From positions 61,881,001 to 61,945,000 of the forward strand of contig OX419758.1 of assembly GCA_948567375.1 (NCBI GenBank): a stretch of 64,000 nucleotides of DNA, given 5' to 3'. The notes below the pieces were generated by a model. It was not told the DNA's origin, did not search any database, and worked only from the letters and a program-made list of their open reading frames with translations. Origin of the DNA: Lunularia cruciata (taxonomy: Eukaryota; Streptophyta; Marchantiopsida; Lunulariales; Lunulariaceae). The position numbers and the translations under genes are program-made. Positions 1 to 12,795 of the stretch are shown piece after piece (the stretch's first letter is position 1; each line of letters opens with the position of its first letter).

Positions 1-1307
1 ATGAGATCTTGAAACAGTAGTTTGCAGATTTGCGACTTGAGATTATTCATGCTATGGCAAGGGTAGCAGAGAAGGAGCAAGAGCTCAATAGGATGATGGA
101 GAGTGTGGAGGAGAAGAAGCAACTTTGGCAAAGGGAGTTAACGGTGATATATAGAGAAGAAGAAAGACTAAGAGAGTTACTTCGTAATTTGGAGGAGAAG
201 ATTGTGCAGAAGGAGAAGGAAATAGTGAAAGCCAAGTTTGAGGTAGAACTAGGGATGTATAGAGAAGATTGGCTTGCCGATTGAGAACATGAGAGAAGAA
301 TGAGACTTGAGCCATTGAAGGAGATTGAGACAAAGATGAACATGATGTTGAGTATAGAAGCCAGCGTGCAAATTGAAGAGATAAGACTGCATGAGTTGAA
401 GTTGCTAGTGCACGAGACAAGGAGGAGGAATGTGAAGGATAAAGATTTCAATGCCTTGCTTATCAGTCTCAAAACTTGTGTAGATAGGAAGATATTAGAA
501 ATAGAAGATAATATCATGATTAGATTTGATTTAGTGAAGCTAGAAATAGATAAACTTTGGAAGATGTAAGAGCTAAACCTAAAGTAGATGACATAAGAGT
601 ATAGATATTGCAATTGTTGTTTGTTTCATTATTTAAGAGTGGCATTTGTAGTAAAATATTGTTTAGTGCTCATTAGTTTTGAGAATAGATGAAGCAAAGT
701 GTTGTGAAGCAGTGCTTGTTGTTTGAGCTTAATTTCGAGTTTCAATTTTGTGTTTGTGTTTGTGAGTGTTGGGAGAATTTTGAAGTGCAAATCAATGTGT
801 TTGTTGGATATTGGATTCCGTAGCCTTGATCTTCATTCTGTGTGTTTGATCTTGAGTGAAGTGCAATTGGAGTAATCCCTTGACAGATCTGAGAGGAATT
901 GTAGTGTTGGTAGTATTCTGCATTTGTGAGTGTAGCACGAAGTTGATGTGAAGCAATTTTGATTGAGGAAGTTGTGCGTTCAATGGAGGGGTGGAACACA
1001 ATTCTAAGGCAAAGTCATTTTGCAGTGAAGTGCCATTTTTGGGAGAGCTTGAATCATCACAATCAAGATTGTTTGGAAAGATTTGATGGAGTTATGAGTA
1101 AGGAGTGTTAATTTGTGATAGGACTACAAATCAGTGCTTGTTACTCTCTTCTGAGTGTGGTTTCTACCTGGGGGACTCAAGACGCAACCAAGAAGATCTA
1201 GAATTTGACATTTGACTTTGTATTTGACCAATTCTGAATCTTATCTCTATGGAAACAAACTTTACTTACTTGATTACCGCAAAAGTGATATTTGCCAAGT
1301 TGTCACA
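1..1307 (+). mobile_element. CC-1: 3' part of a coiled-coil-protein LTR element (runs off left edge)
   Basis: This stretch matches the reverse complement of 18928-22640 (CC-2) over both its coding part and its non-coding end. Its right end reads AAGTTGTCACA at 1297-1307, the mirror of TGTGACAACCTGG at 18928, so it ends like an LTR element (TG...CA). The non-coding part from about 585 to 1307 is probably the 3' LTR, but no second LTR is visible to fix its start because the element runs off the window. No reverse transcriptase or integrase is seen. The family may be non-autonomous. Confidence 0.55.
30..569 (+). pseudogene. coiled-coil protein fragment of CC-1
   Basis: Two reading frames (30-284 and 300-569), separated by a stop at about 282, encode a Glu/Lys/Arg-rich helix-forming protein. 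Clear stretches are RVAEKEQELNRMMESVEEKK and REEERLRELLRNLEEK. The second half, with RLHELKLLVHETRRR, matches the minus-strand protein at 19870-20454, which has RLHGLKLLVQETWKR in the same order. The shared order in two distant copies shows this was a real protein. It looks like a structural, gag-like protein rather than an enzyme, but I recognise no named domain. Confidence 0.5.
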
Positions 1308-4095
1308 CATAACAAATACTCCCATGGTCTATAAATCATCCCTTCTTGCCTCACTAGGGAAAAACATAGGTAATATGAGAGGTCTTCACTATTGATAGCC
1401 AACTTGAGTGCCAATACTTTAAATAAAGTGCATCTCATGCAAACATGGTCCACAAACAAGTAGAGAATTGGGTTGATTCAATCATAAGAAGTCCAAATGG
1501 TAATCCTTCAGCTCAAAAATTCAATTTGACTACCTTCATCACTATTTTGCATTTATCATATTAGGAGAATTTATTTACACTACTACACTACCAAGATCAC
1601 CAAGGATGAGATATGTTGTCCATTTCTCCCCAATGCTATATAGGTAGGTATATATATGAGTCTTTTAGTCTCTAGGATAATAAGAGAGAGATGACCAATT
1701 GGCTAAGGCACTAGTATAGGAACCAAAAATTAAATTTTCCAACCTCATTACATACAATCTTGAAATGTGGGTTGATTTTACTAAAAGATTACCACAAAAT
1801 AACCTAAATTGGCTAGTCTCATGCAACCAAGTTTGCTTGATGCTCTTCTAGACCTTGAATTTTGGGTTGATTTTACCAAAAGATAACAAGAAAATTGTCT
1901 ATATTGGCTAATCTCATACTAACAAGTTTTCTTGATTTCTCTTCTAGATCTTTATAGCCTATCTAGCCCATAAACCTATACCTAAAAGCCTTAAATTGCC
2001 CAATTGAAGCCTTTTTTGTTGTCACCTCAAGTCTTCAAAAACCTTCTCCAACTTGGCCTAACACACTTCAAGAACTCTAGAAGCCTATTGATTTTATCCT
2101 AACTTGAGCAACCTCCAAATAAGCTTTCTTTATTGCTAGGTTTTGACCTCTAGGACCTTCTCCAAGTTGGTTTAACTCACTTCAAGACCTTTAGAAGCCT
2201 TTATGTTTAGTATACTCCACCAAATCTAATACTACCTTGAGCAACCTCCAAATGATAAACTCTTTACCAATGATAAACCTTTACATCTTTTGCCAAATTT
2301 CAACCTCTAAATCAAGCTTATCTCTCTATATTGGGAGATGTGAAACTCCAAATCTATTGTTTGAACACTTTTGTGCATGATCTTGAAAGGTGTGCTAGTT
2401 TTGCCAAAAGACCACTAGAAAATTATCTAAATTGGCCATTTTAACACCAAGAAGTTAGCTTGTTTACCCTTCTAAGCATTTGTAGTATATCTAGCCCATA
2501 GCCTTTTGCCTCAAAACACCAAATTGAGGCCTCCTTTATTGCAACTTCAACACCTTCAGAACCTTCTCCAACTTGACATAACTCACTTCAAGACCACAAG
2601 AAGTCTCTTTGGATCTAATCACCACCAAATCTGATCTTAACTCAAGCAACTTTCAAATCAAGTCAATCCTCTACCAATTTGATGGACCTCCAAGTTTCCA
2701 CTAAATTTGGAGCTCTAAGTCAAGCTAATCTCTCATATATTCAAGGGATTTTTAACTCCAAATCCCTTATTTAAATCGATTAGTTCCTAGATACAACATC
2801 AATTTTCTACTTGGGTCCAATTTATAACACGCAACCTCAAATGTAACTTTTTTTAGTAGAATTAACTATTGTATCTATGCAATTGGACACCCATTGACCT
2901 AATTTTTGCAACATTTCTGCACTTAGTCTTAAGAACTATCAAATCAAAGTGAAATACATTAATGTTTCTATGTCATTCTGAAAAAATTAACCACAATGAT
3001 TGAAGGTCTCAATGATCTTTCAAGCTTGGAAATATCACCGACACCTATACTTTTGTAACCAATTTCTGCTTAGATTACTTCTTGGATATAAATTAGTCCG
3101 TCAAAACTGAACATTCAACTCAATATATTACAAAAAATGGGATTTGATTACCCTATCAAGCCACACCTACTCTAACTAAGAGATTCCAAGTGATGCTCAT
3201 TGGCCTCTATTTACAACTTGGAGCTCAAAGGTTGGACCATGTGCATCTTTCAGCCCTTTCTAGAAATAAATTTAATATCAAAGAAGTGAGCTCTTTATAG
3301 TTGCACTTCAAAGGTATGCCAATTGAAATGACCTACAACTCCAACCCTAATGGTATCTCTATTGACCAACTTGATGGTGTAAACATTGGCTGCAATAGTG
3401 TGATGAAATGCTTTACTATAAAATTTAGCAGCCACTTAGTAGTCTTTGAGTGACTATTGGTAAAGTTATGACTTTTAAGACTAACACTCTAGCGTTTGAG
3501 AAAACAAGCTTTGGGGTTGCAGATGTTTTGATACATAGGAAGAAAAAGACACAAGTACAAAGATCTATGGCTGAAAGAACTCTGGCCTAGACCTTTGGTC
3601 AAGAAAGACTTTGACCTTAATATGATTGCACCCAAACATTCTACCCAAATTTGAATGCATCACCACATAGTTAAAGAATTGCTTCCAAAGATCATTTGTA
3701 TTTAAAGGTGTGGTTTGCACCTATAAGAAGAATGGATTACCAACAACTCTATCATTGAAAAAATGACTAAGGACTGTTCCTATAAAACCAACTGCCTATT
3801 GACTAATTTCACTTTTGCCATAACTTTTTCAATTTCATATTTGAGCAACCTTAGAGTTTCCAAGTTTTTTTAATATTCAAAGTCCTCACTACCTTCATAA
3901 TTGTAAAACCTTCACCATTCAATAAGAAATATGGCTTTTGCTCATAAAACTACAAGGAAGACCTTCAAAACTATTCTTTGAAGCCTAGTAGTAAACAAGA
4001 GTGCAATTCATTTTAGAAGCAAGTAAATCCAAAGTAAGCATCTTGGTTTCTTGCTCTAGAACTTATAACTTATAATTGAGTGAATTTGTGAGCAT
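1308..4095. other. AT-rich stretch without a gene
   Basis: No reading frame longer than about 60 codons resembles a protein. Part of it (1741-2800) is a degenerate tandem repeat, listed separately. The rest has repeated phrases such as 'caacctccaaat' and 'aactccaaat' but no recognised element end. Confidence 0.5.
1741..2800. repeat. degenerate tandem repeat, period about 529 bp
   Basis: Related phrases recur at a fixed distance. 'ttttaccaaaagataacaag' near 1872 pairs with 'ttttgccaaaagaccactag' near 2400. 'aaccttctccaacttggcc' near 2040 pairs with 'aaccttctccaacttgaca' near 2569. 'tatctagcccata' near 1961 pairs with the same string near 2489. Shorter sub-repeats occur near 1771 and 2157. The units have drifted by many substitutions and small indels. 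No coding function is apparent. Confidence 0.6.
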
Positions 4096-6230
4096 CCATG
4101 TGATGAAGGGGAGGAAGGAGGGAATGAAAAGGGACTTGAAAGGCAATCCTTATATTAAGACCAAGGAGAATTAGTTAAATGTATTAGGACCAGATGTAGG
4201 GCAAGTTGGTGCAATGACACTTGAACTAAAATTTGTAGACAAGGCACTAAGTGACCACATCAAGGCAACCTTCTCCAAAAAAAGGCAAAAGAACAATGCA
4301 TAGAGGTAGGGAGTAACAAGGATCTGGCCTAAAGACCAATAGTTAAGCAATTATGAAGTTGTTAAAGTATAGCATCAAGATAACCTACCTCAACATGACC
4401 AAAGCTAGCTTCTTTAAGTACATGTTCTTGGGAGAACGTGTTAATTGTGCAAACATGTTCAAATTCCAAGTAAGGAGTCAACACAACAAATCCATAATGG
4501 AGCAACCTATTTAGTACTCTTTGTGATCCACTTCTACATGTGGCTTAATTAACTAACCAAGGAGTTCCCAAGCCACCTCCACCTAGCATGGAACTTTGCC
4601 TTGTAGCTTGAAGGGACATCAATGATTAGGAAGTATCATGAGGTGGATGCACAGTAAAAATCAACTAAAGAATTGATGCCAATGGATGAAGATGACAAAG
4701 AAGGAAAACACTCTATAAAAATCTCCAATGTCAACTTAGAGACCAAGGAAGAAACCTCAAGTAATAAATGTGTCCTTGGAGGAAGAGGCAAAAGACTCCA
4801 AAGAAGAGGAAGAAGATGAAGAGATAAAGGGATCCTTTACTTTGCAAGGGTTTGTGGTAGAACCAAAAGAAGGAGGGCAATTCTAAGATGCTCAATCATT
4901 TTCAAACCTCAAGCAAGTGGAAATAGTAGAACCATGCCAAGGACCAAATTGAGACCTCCCAATGAAATCACCTTATGGACTTGACCAAGAAGTTTGTGTT
5001 CAAGACAAGGAATGGATGAACACTAAAGTCCAAATAGAACAAGAACTTTGGCCCAAAGTAGAACCAAAAGTAGAAGTTGAAGCCATAGTGGAAGTCGAGG
5101 AGGAAGTCAAGGACCCTATGCTAGCAATGCAAGCTAAAGTTGTAGAAGGACCAGCCCACACAACTTGAGTATTGGTAAAGGAAGGAAGCTCACTTTTTCA
5201 TATACTTGGTGACATTATACTTCAATTTATGGAGCCTTACTACCCAAGTACAAAGAAAACTGCCCAAGATAGTGGATTACACCAACTTGGTGTGTAACAT
5301 GCACAATATTATCTACACTTGGAAGGCAAAGAAGTACCTACCTCAAGAGGAAATTATCAAGGCACAAAACTTGTAGAATGAAAAGGTGAAGAAGGTGCAA
5401 GCACTAATGCAAAGAAATTAATGAGGTAAAGAGGTACTCTTCATACTAATAGGTATGAAGGGGAAAGAGAAAGAACTTGAGAGGCTATAACTCAAATTAT
5501 AAACTCTAAAAATTGAGAAGAAGATTATGTAGCCTAGGTATGAAGACCACCTATAAGCCAAAGATAAAGAAGTGGTAAGCATTTGCAATGAGTTTGAGAA
5601 TTCCAAGGTTTGGTTTTTAACCTTGGATATGTAGATAGCATAGTAAAAAAGGGAGGTGGCACTATAGTTGAAAATACGAGCCAAAGACCTGAAGAAGGAG
5701 AATGATGAGAGGGAAGCAAATAGAACCTAAATGTTGGAGTAAGTAAAGAATGAAGTTGGAATATTGAACCAACACCTAGAGGAAGAGAAGTTAAATATCA
5801 TTTAGCAATTGGAATAAGCTCAAGATCAATGCATGGATATGTTGAAGGAGGAAGCCAAAGGGAAGGAAACAAAGACAAAGATACATAAATTGAAATTAAA
5901 TGTTTAGAAGTTGGAGGAAAAAACTATGAAGAGGAAAAAATGAACCAATAAGAGATAAAGGTTTGGGAACATGTAGATAGTAATTTCTCTAAAGTTTGTG
6001 ACAACTATCTATTAAAGAAAGTAGAACAAAAGGAGAAAATTAAACTCCTCCTTAAAATTTTAGTGGCAAAAGTAGTTCTTTATAGCAAGAACCTTATGCC
6101 AAAGACACTTCATTGGAAGAAGTTTTGTATAGTTGTAGGAAATTCAAGTCTCAAGTTAACAAAAGGTCTACATAGTTGTCAATATTTTGGGAAGAATGCC
6201 TTTTGATTTGCATAGGACTTAGTAATTATG
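4096..6230 (+). pseudogene. decayed coiled-coil / acidic protein gene, function unknown
   Basis: The stretch is purine-rich and reads on the plus strand as a broken protein with many stops and frame changes. Parts with coding character are an acidic segment near 4785-4850 (rich in Glu and Lys), the open frame 4962-5168 with alternating Val/Glu (VEPKVEVEAIVEVEEEVKD), and a Lys/Glu coiled-coil-like part at 5680-5945. The style resembles the CC family protein, but I could not align it confidently. It may be the inner part of an old non-autonomous retroelement. Confidence 0.35.
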
Positions 6231-8019
6231 TCTAGAGTATTGTAAATTCAATTTTATATTGGGTAAATACCTTATACCTTCCTTACCATGTATAAGGTGC
6301 TTTATTAACCTAAAGGTGATTAGGATAAGATAGGATGGGAGTCATAAGTGTATGATGTAGGTAGCAATAGAGGATTTTTAGGTAATCTATGTAGGCTCAA
6401 AATCCCTTTGGGGCAAAGCATAAATGTATTTATGGCCTTAGCCTGAAGTCATTGCATTTATTTTCCCATATTTTTGAAGTTGAGTTCTTGACAATTGTGT
6501 TTGTTTCATTTTGAATATTTGTGAATTTCAAGGTTGAATAGTGGTGATAGGATATAGGATCACAAGTGCTAGAATGCAAAGAGTTGTATTTGAACTTGAT
6601 CAAGATGTATGATTTATTAGGGATCCAAAGGAATAAACCAATGCATTGAGGAGTCAATCTTGATTTGGACCATTAGGAGTACCACAAAATCAAAAGCTAA
6701 AGTTATTTTGCCAATGCAAAGATACACTCATAGTTATACCTAAAGAAAAAGGTAATATAAATCATTGTGGTCAAAGTCTTTGGAGTCAAGTGAGTCATCA
6801 CCTTCAAGATTACTTTGGAACTTATTTGATAAAGGTGATCACCTTAATCAAATATGATCCAAAGATTACTTCATCTCAAAGCCATCAACTCTGAAGGCAT
6901 ATTCTAGTTGGTTGAATGCACTTGCTTTTTTTGTAAGTACTTGCAATGTTGTAAACCGAATTGATCCTTCATCACATTGTTTCAGTGATTTAGCTCCCTC
7001 ATAAATCAAACATCTTGATCAAGTGCAAATTTATTACTCTATACTCAAGCTCTTGTGATCTTGTTGTGAAATTTCTCACCGCTACTCCACACAAAGATTC
7101 ATCAACATTCATAGCAAAGTAATTGGACTTTGATTTTGTGTAAAAATTTCATTAGTAAATGAAGTCTAAAATGATTGGGCCAAATCCTTGTATACAATTC
7201 TTCACTCCCCCAAAGGGACTTGATGGTTAAGCAAGAATTAAGCAATCTTTTATCTAATCCTACATATGCACTTACAAATTAATCTTATCTTATTTCAATA
7301 TTCTCTTAGCTAATTAAAATTCTTCTTTCTATCTTAAAAGGTATCAAATCCTCCTTGAAGTTAATTTTGAATTTTCATTTTTTGGACTTACAATGTCAAA
7401 ATAGTACTCAATCTAGAAGACCCAAAAGCAATCCTTCATAAATGTTTACAACTTTGAAGTTCTTCCATCTCAAATTTATGTTCAACTCCAAATTCATCCT
7501 CTTAAAATATTAAGAATGCTTAAATTATTCCTCCCCAAAGGTATAATTAACTACAAAGTCATTCATACTTTAAAGTCTTCTAAAATTTTAAATGCTTGTA
7601 AATTTTGCTACATACTTCCAAATGCTACAATTTTTATATCAATAGAAAGGCCTTTAGAATATGATTTCAATAAATAAACAAAATTCCATTTGTACTTATC
7701 AACATAGATATTAGCCCTAAATTTTACCTACACAATTCATTCAAGAGAAGACTCCTCAAAGTAGAATCCTCTTGGGAAAAGACTTCTTTGCTAGTTGGAC
7801 CATCACTATCCTTGAATGAAAATCCTTTATTTGGGATCGCCTATCCTTTATTTGTAGTTCTTTACCTAGGTCATTGGGACCATCTCCTTCATACCTTGGT
7901 CTACATAAGGATGAAACTAAATTATACCCGATTGAGTGGTTTCTCACCTAAAAATAACAATCTGCTTCTTTATCCTTCATAGAAAGTAGAAAAAAAGCAA
8001 AGCACTTCTTGCAAAAGAT
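6231..8019. other. AT-rich intergenic stretch, nothing recognised
   Basis: No protein motif, RNA gene or element end was found. Two opposed short frames near 7756-7982 have no recognisable similarity and are probably chance. Old repeats too diverged to see by eye may be present. Confidence 0.4.
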
Positions 8020-8711
8020 AGTGAACAACAACAATCCCTTTTATTGGATATTGCTAAGCAATAAGTATGGTCTTTGAAGGTGACAAGGTAACTAAGTCCA
8101 CATGATCATTATCAAATTGGTCCATTGGTGATACAAAGGCTCCATTCTAAGCCTATTGTTTGATCCAATTTGCATGATGTTGCAACTCCACCAAAGAACA
8201 TCCAAGGTGGATGTAACAACTCCACTTGTACTCTAGATTTGAGTGATATCCTCTAGTACTAGCATATCCTCCTTGTGGGCATTCCTCTCAAGGAATGTAA
8301 CCACTCAATGTTGAGACTTATGCTATGGTCCTTGATTGTAGTGATCCAATATTGCCACTCCTAAAGTAAGCAACATACATGTCTCTAATTGACTGCCAAC
8401 CTTGCCTATAAGAAGTTGTCTTCTCTCAATAATCAATGTTGAAACCCATGGAATATTACTTTACAACTAGCTCATCATATGACTTTGTTATTATTGCAAT
8501 GGCATGTGCTCTCATCATGGAACTATCACTTAGATAATCAAGCCAAATCTAAACAATGAGCTCCTCACATATGATGTACTATGTGGAACCATCTCCTCTA
8601 GATGTGTAGATCTAATATTGATATCTCTCAATATTGGTCTTCCATAGCCCAAGATTGAGAACTATAGCCTTCCCTAACATAAGAAGTTGAGCACCATAGT
8701 CTAATGAGACC
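8020..8711 (-). pseudogene. MT-1 protease and downstream region
   Basis: On the minus strand, VSLDYGAQLLMLGKA near 8690 corresponds to VLLDSGAQPLMLEKA at 36884 in MT-2, so the aspartic protease motif DSG has become DYG. Downstream the frame continues with SYD(E/V)LV and MGFNIDY, the end of the protease domain, then SGVVTSTLDV, seen as SGIVPSTLDV in MT-2. Homology stops near 8020, just where methyltransferase motif I would begin. Several in-frame stops make it non-functional. Confidence 0.75.
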
Positions 8712-8716
8712 CTATG
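8712..8716. repeat. target-site duplication of Chr-1 (CTATG), left copy
   Basis: CTATG lies directly before the LTR start TGTAATACTCC and is repeated exactly at 15314-15318 after the other LTR. Five bases is the usual gypsy duplication length. Confidence 0.9.
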
Positions 8717-9451
8717 TGTAATACTCCAAGGACAAGAGAAGAGAGAAAACACAAATTGCACGCTCAAACATTCGATGCCCCAAAGGAGCACCTTCTCTTT
8801 ATTATATAGGCAAAGAAGATCTCCTCCAAGAAGCTCCACCATAGGATTAGGGACACAGATAGGTGACATGTCAGCAAGCTCCACCCTTGGATTACTTACT
8901 TGGATGGGTGACATGTCTGGTCTAGGTCCTATCTGGTTGGTCAAACAAGCTTTGACCAGAGGGAATCTTTTAGGGAATCTTCCTATAGGAATCTCAGAAT
9001 CATGTAAGGTACTGTTGGAAACCTCTTGATGAGACAAAGTAGGGGGAGGGAAGGCCAGCCTTTCCTCCATTAAGGGGGGAGGGTTTGCACATTTTCAAGG
9101 CCTAATTCATCCGTTTAGGCCTCCAAAATTGGCTTCAAAGATTTCAAGCATATTTTGGTTCCTACTCTATTGGTAGAAGTCCCCTTTTGGTGATACCTCT
9201 TTCTGATCTGTTTAGTCCATCATGTGTAACATCCTTCCAAATGTTACCAAACCAATTCTCACCTTTAAATCATATGTCTAGCTATTGGTTGTAAGGTTCT
9301 CAAGTCTATTTCGGTTTCTGCCCCATTAGTAGAGGTACTCTTTTGGTGATGCTTCTATCAGATCTATTTTTACCATCATGTATAAAATAATTCTAGATGT
9401 TACCAAACCAAATTTCACATCTAGATCATATGGCTAACTCTTGGTATTACA
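8717..9451 (-). repeat. Chr-1 3' LTR
   Basis: 735 bp, bounded by TGTAATACT and GGTATTACA on the plus strand. It closely resembles 14581-15313. On the sense (minus) strand a TATA-like TATATAATAAAG lies near 8798-8809. The LTR has an internal imperfect duplication of period 156 bp; compare 'gtagaagtccccttttggtg' at 9173 with 'gtaggtactcttttggtg'-type sequence at 9329. Confidence 0.93.
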
Positions 9452-9452
9452 T

Positions 9453-9466
9453 ACCTCCCTCCTTTT
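9453..9466 (-). other. Chr-1 polypurine tract
   Basis: On the minus strand AAAAGGAGGGAGGT lies one base before the 3' LTR, the expected position of the plus-strand DNA primer. The same tract is conserved in Chr-2, Chr-3 and Chr-5. Confidence 0.85.
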
Positions 9467-10960
9467 AAGACGTAATGTCCTTGTTGTGCAATTGTTGCTC
9501 AAATGCTTGCACCAACACCGGTGCATGTGCCAAATTGGCAGCGGGCTCCCAGGTTGCTTCATAGAGGGGGTAACCTTTCCATTGTACTAGATATTTCACC
9601 CGTAGATGGCGAGTACTCCGCATGCACTTTTGGAGAATCCGCTCCACTTCATATTCCTCTATGCCATCAATGAGTATCAGACAAGGTCAAATGTCTTGTG
9701 TGGAATGACCCTGGCCTGATTGGGAAGCATATCTGCATAGTAGGGAGACATGGAACACTGGATGGATCTTCATGTGTGGTGGTAGCTCAAGGTGATAGGC
9801 CACAGCGCCAATGCGATGAAGAATTGAGAAAGGCCCAATAAAACGAGGTCTGAGCTTACGAGGTCCAACTAATGTGAGGTTGGTTGTTGATAGCCACACT
9901 TGATCCCCAACATTGAACTCTATATGGCTACGGTGTGCATCAGCATACTGCTTTTGTTGATTTTGTGCAATCTATAACTTGTGCTTAGCGCTCTCCACAC
10001 CTTGTTGGATTCTAGAAACAAATGTGTTGACTACATTGACCTTGGTAGTCATTGGACGGATCTTCATCAAGCTAGAAGGTGTGAAGGGATGCTCACCATA
10101 CATGAGGAAGAACGGAGTGACCTGGGTGGATGCATTCATTGAATTGTTGTAAGCAAATTCCACCAATGGGAGTAGGGTGTCCCACCTCTCTTGCTCTTCT
10201 AAGGTGAAGCCGCGTAACATGTTTTCAATCGTGCAATTAGCCCGCTCTGTTTGGCCATCTATTTGTGAGTGGTAAGATGTGGACATGGCCAACTTGGTTT
10301 TGAAGAAACCAAAGAGTGTTTGCCAAAACAAACTGGTGAATTGGGTGCCTCTATCGGTGATGAGTACTCTAGACAAGCCATGGTGAGCAAAGACTGCATC
10401 TAAGTATAATTGAGCTAGTTGTGGAGCGGTCAACTCTTTGGTGGTAGGGCGTACATGACTCATTTTGCTGAGCTGGTCCACAAAGACCATGATGGAGTCA
10501 AACCCTGAGGTGGTCTTGGGTAATTCACAGATGAGATCCATACTCACTTGTTCCCAACGTTGGGTAGGAGTGGGGAGAGGTTGAAGGAGCCCAGCAGGAG
10601 CTTGATTAGAAGCTTTGTTTCATTGAAAAAGTAGGCAACTACGTACGTAGTTCATCACATTGTTGCTCATCTTGGGCCAATAGTAATGGCGCTTGACTGC
10701 ATCCAAGGTCTTGTCCACTCTAACATGAGCTGCAATGGCCGAATCATGACATTCCACTAGAATGGTGGTGCATAATTTTGGGACATTTGGGATCCATAAT
10801 CTGCCATCCCAAAAGGTGAGTCCTAGGGTGCTAGTGACACCTTTAGATGATTGCGCTTCTACAATCTATGGATCAGTTTTTGTAGCAGTTAGAATCTTTG
10901 GCCAAAATTCAGGGTTAATCTTAACCTCTGCCACCAAGTTGTTTGCCATTTGCATACGGG
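9465..10960 (-). pseudogene. Chr-1 integrase with C-terminal chromodomain
   Basis: The frame starts at the zinc-binding region (ECHDSAIAAH..., second Cys pair damaged) near 10700. The catalytic core follows with MDLICELPKT, LITDRGTQFTS and an Glu in QTERANCTIENMLR (D, D, E). Then comes the C-terminal domain with NVGDQVWLSTTNL and KLRPRFIGPF, and last a chromodomain with KYLVQWKGYPLYEATWEPA at 9500-9600. The chromodomain in this clade is thought to steer integration to modified chromatin. There are stops near 10618, 9970 and 9685. The frame ends at 9465, touching the polypurine tract. Confidence 0.93.
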
Positions 10961-12476
10961 TGAATGCATCTACAAGTTGCTTCTTACCTTCCACATAGGT
11001 GATTGTCATGTTGAAGCGTTGTTGCCACTCGGCCTACCAAATTTGGCAATGAGATAGATCCTTCTGCGTCTTGAGGTAGACTAGAGGTTTGTGGTCTATC
11101 TCTACTACAAATGCCTTCTTGCCCAGATAGTGCTTCCAATGCTTGGTTGCTAGAATGATGGCCACCTCTTCTCGTTCTATGGTGTGGTAGTTGCACTCTA
11201 CCGGTAACAAATTTTGAGAGAAATATGCAATTGGGTGCCATCCGTCATGCCACTCTTGTTGTAGGACTGCTCCTATTGCTATGCTTGATGCATCTATAGC
11301 CAACTTGATTGGACGCTTTGTGTCATACCACTTCAAGATTGGTGCATGTAGCAAGGTGGCCTTCAATTCTTGAAAGGCCAACTCTTGTGCAGTTCCTCAT
11401 GTCCACTTCTTCTCCTTGCCAAGTAGTGCCATTAAAGGCTGTGCAACCTTGGAGAAGTCCTTGACAAATCTACGATAGAATCTTGTCAACCCCAAGAAGC
11501 TCTTAAGGTGTGTCTGATCTTCTAGGGCACTCCATTTTTGAATGAACTCTATTTTATCTGTCAATACTTGAATCCCCTCTGCACTTACTCTATGCCTTAA
11601 GTAGTCTACTTCAGACTTGCCAAACTCACACTTTCAGATTTTGGCGTACAATTGATTTTGTCTTAGAATTTGGAGGACCTCTCGTAGATGTTGTTTGTGT
11701 TCTGTCATTGTGCTACTATATACTAAGATATCATCCAAGAAGATGATAACAGACTTATCCAAGTATAGATGAAATATGTCATTCATTAGACTCATGAAAG
11801 TGGCAAGTGCATTGGTGAGACCAAAAGGCATCAAAAGATACTCAAAGTGGCCATACTTGGTTCAAAAAGCAGTTTTGTACACATCCTCCTCTGCAATTTG
11901 GATTTGATTGTAACCGCTCCGCAAGTCTAGTTTGGTGAAGTATCTCGCTCTGTGGAGTTGATCAAATAGGTCATCCATGCAAGGTAAGGGGTATTTGTTC
12001 TTCACTGTTTGCTGATTGAGACCCCGATAGTCAATGCACATGCGCATTGTACCATCCTTCTTCTTCACAAACAAGATAGGGGCCCCATATGGTGATGTGC
12101 TAGGTTGGATGAACCCTTCTTGTAGCATCTCCTCAATTTGAGTCTTACACTCCTCCAACTCATGAGGTGATAGGAGATATGGGGCCTTACAAGGAGGTGT
12201 CTTCCTCGGGAGTGTCTCAATTTTGTGATCTACTCGCCTTTTTGGTGGTAATCCTAAGGGTAGATCATCGAGAAAGACATCTTGAAACTCATCCACCACA
12301 TCCTTCAATTTCTCAAGAATTTGTCTATCGAGTTGTGCACTTTGGACTTCTCTTATTAGACCCATAAAACATCTATCAGTCGTACAGACAATTGCCATCC
12401 CTATGACATATAGAGGTAGTTTTTGCTTGTGTGATTTTTCTTTAACCCCAATGATTGACCATTGGTGGGTTCTCAC
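10961..12476 (-). pseudogene. Chr-1 reverse transcriptase and RNase H
   Basis: The RT part shows [34 protein letters not shown], the MPFGLTNA box and the catalytic [11 protein letters not shown] box. RNase H follows with KLAIDASSIAIGAVLQQ and VVEIDHKPLVYL. Together they copy element RNA into DNA and remove the template. Stops occur near 11861, 11633 and 11040, so the protein is broken. Gag, protease and pol of the family look like one long frame, judging from Chr-5 where the joint to protease is in frame. Confidence 0.93.
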
Positions 12477-12795
12477 TACTTTTTCTTCTCCAATCCACCA
12501 TAGGGTTGTATTGCTCCATCCATGGCATGCCTAAAATTGCATCATAATGAGCTAATTGTATCACTTGCCACTCAATTGCTTCCTGATATTCTCCTACAGA
12601 GAGTGTTACCCACCTAGGTAATGACTCAATCCTTTTTGTTTGCCCATTAGGTAACTCTACTTCTTCACTCCCATCTCTCTCTAGATCCATTCCCAATCTT
12701 ATTGCAATAGAGCTAGACAAGAAATTATTTGTTGCTCCCGAATCTATTAATACTCTCACTTGATTACCTTCTAGGATTCCATTCATGACAATCAA
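12442..12795 (-). pseudogene. Chr-1 aspartic protease
   Basis: Residues 15-22 read VLIDSGAT, the retroviral-type active site, and the second conserved box is AILGMPWME. The domain cleaves the Gag-Pol polyprotein. A small indel near 12480 shifts the frame relative to RT; in Chr-5 the same joint is in frame. The active site is intact here, unlike in Chr-5 (DPGA). Confidence 0.9.

Noticed and set aside
7756-7982. Small genes on either strand
   Set aside because: Overlapping opposite frames without similarity to anything recognised; likely chance.
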